NCBI GenBank assembly: GCA_024206195.1
Contig: JAAGZO010001030.1
Location: 1-57,619 of the forward strand
From: a bacterium
GTDB lineage: Archaea > Nanoarchaeota > Nanoarchaeia > Woesearchaeales > UBA10216
DNA: 57,619 nucleotides
Direction: 5' to 3'
Shown piece after piece: positions 27,001 to 33,000 of the stretch (the first letter of the stretch is position 1; every line of letters starts with the position of its first letter). A program made the position numbers and the translations under genes. The notes below the pieces were generated by a model, which was not told where the DNA came from, did not search any database, and saw nothing but the letters and a program-made list of their open reading frames with translations.

Positions 27001-30000
27001 AGCTTTTCTTCTTCTCAGCACCTTCTTGATCTTGAATACCTGCTGCTTTTTTTTCGGCATTATCCACTACTTTTTTTTCTTTATCTGTTAAGTCTTCATA
27101 TTTTACTGGTGTAGCTGCTTTACTAAATTCTTCATGATAAGACTTTAAAGAAACCTTCTTTTTAAAAAGATCTGCAGTCCCAAGATTCAGATCACCTAAC
27201 ATATAGGATGTTTCATCCTCTGGTAAATATCGACGTAACTCCTGTGTATTAATCCCCCAACGCATACCGTTTAGGCCGATCATCATACCGGAAAACTCTG
27301 CATTAGGATTAGCTATTTTAGTAACCTCAGGAAAAAAATCATAATATTCAGCAGGGTTTACCTCGTTCCCTTCACTATCTAAGAATATTGTCGCATCAGC
27401 ACGATACAATGTTGACTCAATGTTGCTCACAGCTTCCTTAGTAACAGTCGTTACATCATCAGGAAAAAAATCATAATATTCACTAGGCTTCACTTCTTTA
27501 CCTTCTTTATCAAAGTACTTTGTTGCACCTGATCTATCCTGCTGATTCATTTCAACGCCGTTCTCTGGTGAGTCCGCTTTTGTTGAAACAGCGTAGAGGC
27601 TTCCTCGTCCGCCTGGCGCATGGGTTGCCCTTCCAGAAAATACTTTTTGTCCTCCTCCTTGAGGAGCGGCGCCTAAAGCATAAACTAATTTTGATACGTT
27701 CTTCCCAGCTTTCGCATCTTTTTGCACTTCCTGTAACCTTATGATATCTTGATCTAACTCACTTAATTTTTTTGCTTTTAATTCTTCAGGAAAATTCTTA
27801 TTAATATATTCCTTTGCTTCAGCCTCAAATTTAGCAATATCCATATTGGCAATCTGTATATTTGCCTCAGGACCGGCCGCATGAACTGTTTTCCATTTAG
27901 CGCCATTAGCTTTATAAATAGCCGCAACTTCCGCGAAACCATGGCTGGTGCCACCTCCTCCTGCTCCTGGTATTGTAAATTGCGATTGTTTGCTTGGCTC
28001 TTCGCCTCTTCCTACACTAATAAAACTATCAGCCACGCGATTATTTACCGGATGAAATTCAATATCATCTCCAATGCCCAGAACATTCTTAAACTCTGTA
28101 TTTTGAATTTTTGCTTTACTTTCTGCGCTAAGAGAGTCATACAATCCACTAAACAACTGTTGATTCCGCATTAATTCAGCGGCTTTCCCTGAACTAAAAT
28201 CATCCTTATTAAATTTAGCAAATTCCACGTTACCAACTGTAGCGCCATTTAAAGAAAGATCCGAGTAACCATAAGGGTCTAATTCTTTAAATAACCCGCT
28301 GGCTGCTTCAATGCCAAGAAAAGCCCCTCTGTTGTCTTCAGATACATAAAAATTACCAACTGATTGCGCATACTTTTGATACCCTTCTCCAACATGATAT
28401 CCTACGCGCTGAGCCACATGATCAGGCCCTTTATCTAAAGATAAAATTGTCTTTCCATAAAGATAAGTTTTATCCCCGACAAAATCCACAACACCATCAA
28501 CCAAATCTACTGCTGATCGCCTTTTTGGACTGTGATAAATATTAATAGGTTCATCACGGCTATTATCTAAAGCATTGCCTGCTGTGCTGTTGTACACATA
28601 ACGGCCATCTGTTAAAGCGTTCAGCACATCATTAGATCCATCAGGGCCAGCACCTGTAAATACATATCCTTCAAAACCTATTCTTTTATCTCCTGCATCC
28701 GAAAGCTTAACAACTTCTTCTACTTTGCCATCTTTCCCTCTAACCCTAATTTCACCTGGTCTAGGATGAACAAGACCAATAGGACTTTTTCCAACTTTTA
28801 TTGCCTCAATCTCATTAGGTTCATTAATCTTAACTTCATACAAACCTTGGTATGAATTACCACTAGCGTCTTTAGCTGATCCAATAATCTCAACATAATT
28901 TGGCAAACTCTTTGCATCAACATCGTTAGGTGATTGTGGAGGTTTACGTGCTTCTAGCATCTTTGCATTTTCAACAGTTGGGCCATACTGAATAGAACTT
29001 TCTTGTCCATCCTTTTTTATCCCAAATAATTCTTTGTAATCAAACTCAAAAAGCAAAGGCTTTGAAGCTATCTCTTTTACCAAGCTATCCACTTGTGCTT
29101 GTTGCGCTTTTTGCCTTGCCGCGGCATTAGCTTTGTGGTCAACTTCTCTAATTTCCCTATTAATAGGAACAAATTTGTAAACATTCTTTCCATTCTTTTC
29201 TTCACCAAATTGAAATTCAAATCGATGCAAATTGTTGTTAAAACTAACTCTATTGCTTCCATTTTTTCCTTTTCCAGAAAATTCCCTAAGCGTTCCTGCA
29301 ATAGCGCTACCCATTTCCTTCTTTTCTTTATTGTAAGTAAAAAGCTGCTGTGAACCGCTGATAAATCTCTCTACAGGTTTTGCGCTATCTAAATATCCTG
29401 ATCGTGTATACCTTGCATCCACAACTTCTGTAGCAAAAGTGTCGCCAGCCTTACCCCTACGTGAATCTTCAGTCTGCGTATATTGGCTCTGATCAAAGAA
29501 ATTGGCAGTCTCTTGTAAAACTGCAACTGTTTCATTAGCGGCATTCGGCACATTTCTTCGACTTACTAATTCCTTTTTACCTTTGTAATTAATGACCCCT
29601 GACCTTCCATTTTTATTGTAAAGACGTAAACCACCGACACCTTTACTTTCATCATATTGAAAATCATAATCATTAATAAGGCTCCTTCCTGATGGGCCAT
29701 AGGCACCTTCGCCTGTACCCTTTTCATTGGTAACCCCAATCCACTTGCCTGTGAAAACACCATCAAACTCTCCATCGTCCAAAAGAACAATTCGATGCTT
29801 GTATGACGTTAGCTCATCATTGTAAATCGGTATTTTTTGTGGGTTGTTTGCAATATCAAGGTCTAAAATATCATTGCCTTTTTCATCCTTTGTCATTTTA
29901 AGAAGAAAATTACCCTTCTTATCTTTTTCATAACCTTTAACCTGACGCCCTTGCCATATATCACCTGCTTTAGCTGTAAACATTTGCGCTCTCTTTAACT

Positions 30001-33000
30001 TAGGATCATATTCAATATATGTCCCATGCCCATAAAAAGTACTACCCAAATGCCCATCTTCGCCTAATGTCACAAATGCTCTCCCTTGCGAATAAGCTTC
30101 TTTACTTACAGAAGTTTCACCTTCTTTGGGCACCAAACGCTCTACATCCGAAGTTGTTCCATAATAAGCCCCATCAATAACCATAGATGTGTTGTCTTCT
30201 CCGATCATATTAACCATACGATTTCTTTCAGGAAGGCTTTCTTGCTGTTCCTGATCTTTTATATTCTTTTCTTTTATCGAATCTTGCTGTCCTGCTGATC
30301 TTTGATTGGTGCTCGCTGCAGCTGACTTGTCCTCTTGCACTTTTTTTACATCATAAGGAGATTTGTCTTGTGACATCTTATGAATAAACTGTGCTCTTGA
30401 CGCCTTGACATTTTGTAGTTGTCCCGTAGTAGTATCCACATTATTAAAGGCTTTAACCTTAAAAAATGTGTCCGTCTTGTTTACCTCATTCACCGCATAA
30501 TCTTTTTCAAGCACATCGAGTGTTCCTTGATAGGCGGCTTTTGGGCTAACATTCCCCGAATACATAGCATAAAAGCCAGCACGAATTTGATCATCCTTAA
30601 CCGTCATAGCCTGTCCATTAACACTGCCAAAAGCAAGATGACCTTTTAGCTTAGCTTCATGAGGTCTGAATTGACCTTTATTAGGGTTGAGTTTGTCCGC
30701 AACAAATTTATTACGGCTTCCTTTTAATTCAATCAGACGATCTTGGATTTTTCCATCCTTGGACATTGCTGTAGCGGAAAAATCATAGCTAATATCCGAA
30801 ACATTTTTTTCTTTATAAATATCCCCTGCAATACTAATAAGCTCTTCCACATAATTTCCCGTTTCTTCATTTACTTTACTAAAAGCTTCTTTCCCTTTAC
30901 TCGCTAATTCCTGCGCCTGCTGAGCGTCGGAAAAATCGCCTGATGCGGCAAAACTATTACCTGCTAGTGTATCTAAAGATTTCTGAACAACATCCCCATT
31001 TATTGTGTAAATAGGAACATTTTCAGACCATGTTTTTAAGGCATCTTCATTTTTCTGAAAACTCTTAAACACCGCTGGATTATACTCTGTTCCGATAGTT
31101 GCTCCATTACCGCTTTTAAACCCAAACATACTGAATTGACGAGCAAAACCTTGAGCTTTCCCTCCTAGAGCCACATTTAATTCTTCCCGACTAGGATATA
31201 AAAACTCATATGGATTTCCTTGATCCTCAGTAGCTTTCTGATCGGTGCCTCCTGATGCAGATTCCTCCTGTTGCTTTATCAAAATAGGCGCAATGTTATC
31301 TGCGGTAAGAGCTGAGGTTACAGGATCTATGACATATTGTCCGGTTTGAGAATCTTTGGTAATGCCAAAAAATTTATGAGCGTCTACGCCATCTATAGAA
31401 ACTAATTTTACAAGTTTTTCATTGTCCTTCTTTAAAACAACGTCGCCATTGTCTAAAACTGTGATGTGTTTTTCATCCCCTGGTTGAAGAATATATTCCT
31501 TAGCATTACTTTCATCCCAATGATTGCTTCCAGTTTTAGCCATCTCCACATCCACATCGAGCGGGTTCTTTCTTGAGACTTCGCCTTTTTTATCTCTTTG
31601 TAAATCGAACCGCTCCAAATTTTCAGGGGTTGTCAACTTAAACCATTTGCCTCTAATATTCACAACACCTGCGATAGGATCTCCACTATCATCATTGGCA
31701 ATCGCCGCATATTCAGAACTCCTTTCTGGAACTGAGTCTCCTGCAGGAAAACTTTGTGGAAGCTCTTCCAATTTATTCACCTTCAAATTCTCAACCTCTG
31801 CCCACTGAGTGCCGATTCCTGTTTGTTCTAGAGCCTTAACAAGGGGATGCACTTCATTTTTACTGGTATACGTAAGTTCCGCGCTTTTACCTTTAACCTT
31901 CTTTTCATCCTTGGATCCCCAGTCTTTCCATTGCGTGGTTTCAAAATTCCATTCTGTAACATCATCTTCATTATCAACAGTAGAACGTTTATATGCAAAT
32001 TCTGTGTTATCCCCCATGTCCATATTAATCACAATATCTTGCGAAGCACTTAAATCCATCACTCTTTGAGCAAGCAACCCTGTCAGGTCATCCTTTGATT
32101 TCTGGCCTTCCTCTGATGCATCAATAAGCGACTTGCCTTCCTCATTATTTGATAACACTTTAATGTGTTGCCCTTCCGGCAGATTCTTCATATCCGTAAC
32201 TTTATGTCCCCGAATCTTAATCGCATTGCTATCAACATTTAAAACTTCTCGATCTTTGCTAAAAATCAACCATGTGGAGGTAACTTCTGCCTTTTGTTTT
32301 TCTTCTTTATCATTGGGATCATCTTTATCCCGATAAACAACATTGCCATTAAAATCAATTTTTGGTGCTTGCACTAATATGGGTGGCGCAAAATAAGGAT
32401 TGTTTAGGCCTGAACTTTGATATTCAAAGCCTCTTCTGTGGTACACAGCGCTTTCATCTGTTCCAACTCTTAACAAAGAAACAATTTTGTTTTCAAACTC
32501 TCCAATCGCAGCCTTGCGAGGCGCTAGGCCAAGAGCCACTTTAACATCATCAGAAATAAACGGCATGTATTCTAAAGATTCCATCAAATTCGATGTGGCC
32601 TGCTGCTCTGTAAAATAACTAAAATATTCTAAATAAGCCATGCCAGGTGTGTATTGACGCCAACGAGAAAGCATATATTGATCATCAAGCTCATCATCTG
32701 ATAGTCTATTTTTCTTGCATTTTTTACAATTTTCATCTTCCATTTGATCACGCATTTTATTAAGCTGTAATGCTTTTGTAACAGAATAACCCGACATTTG
32801 TGTGATATGATCAAGGAAAGTTACATAAGAAACAGCCGGGGCTAGATATCCTGGACGTCCAGGCGTGCCGCCGCCCCACTTAGGTTTTACCCTAATATAA
32901 TTTTCTCCTTCAGCAGTTGTCCCAAAAACAGGCTGCCCTTGTTTATTCATCTCAGGTGAGAACATCCCATTATCTCCAACACCCCAAAATTCATAAGCTA

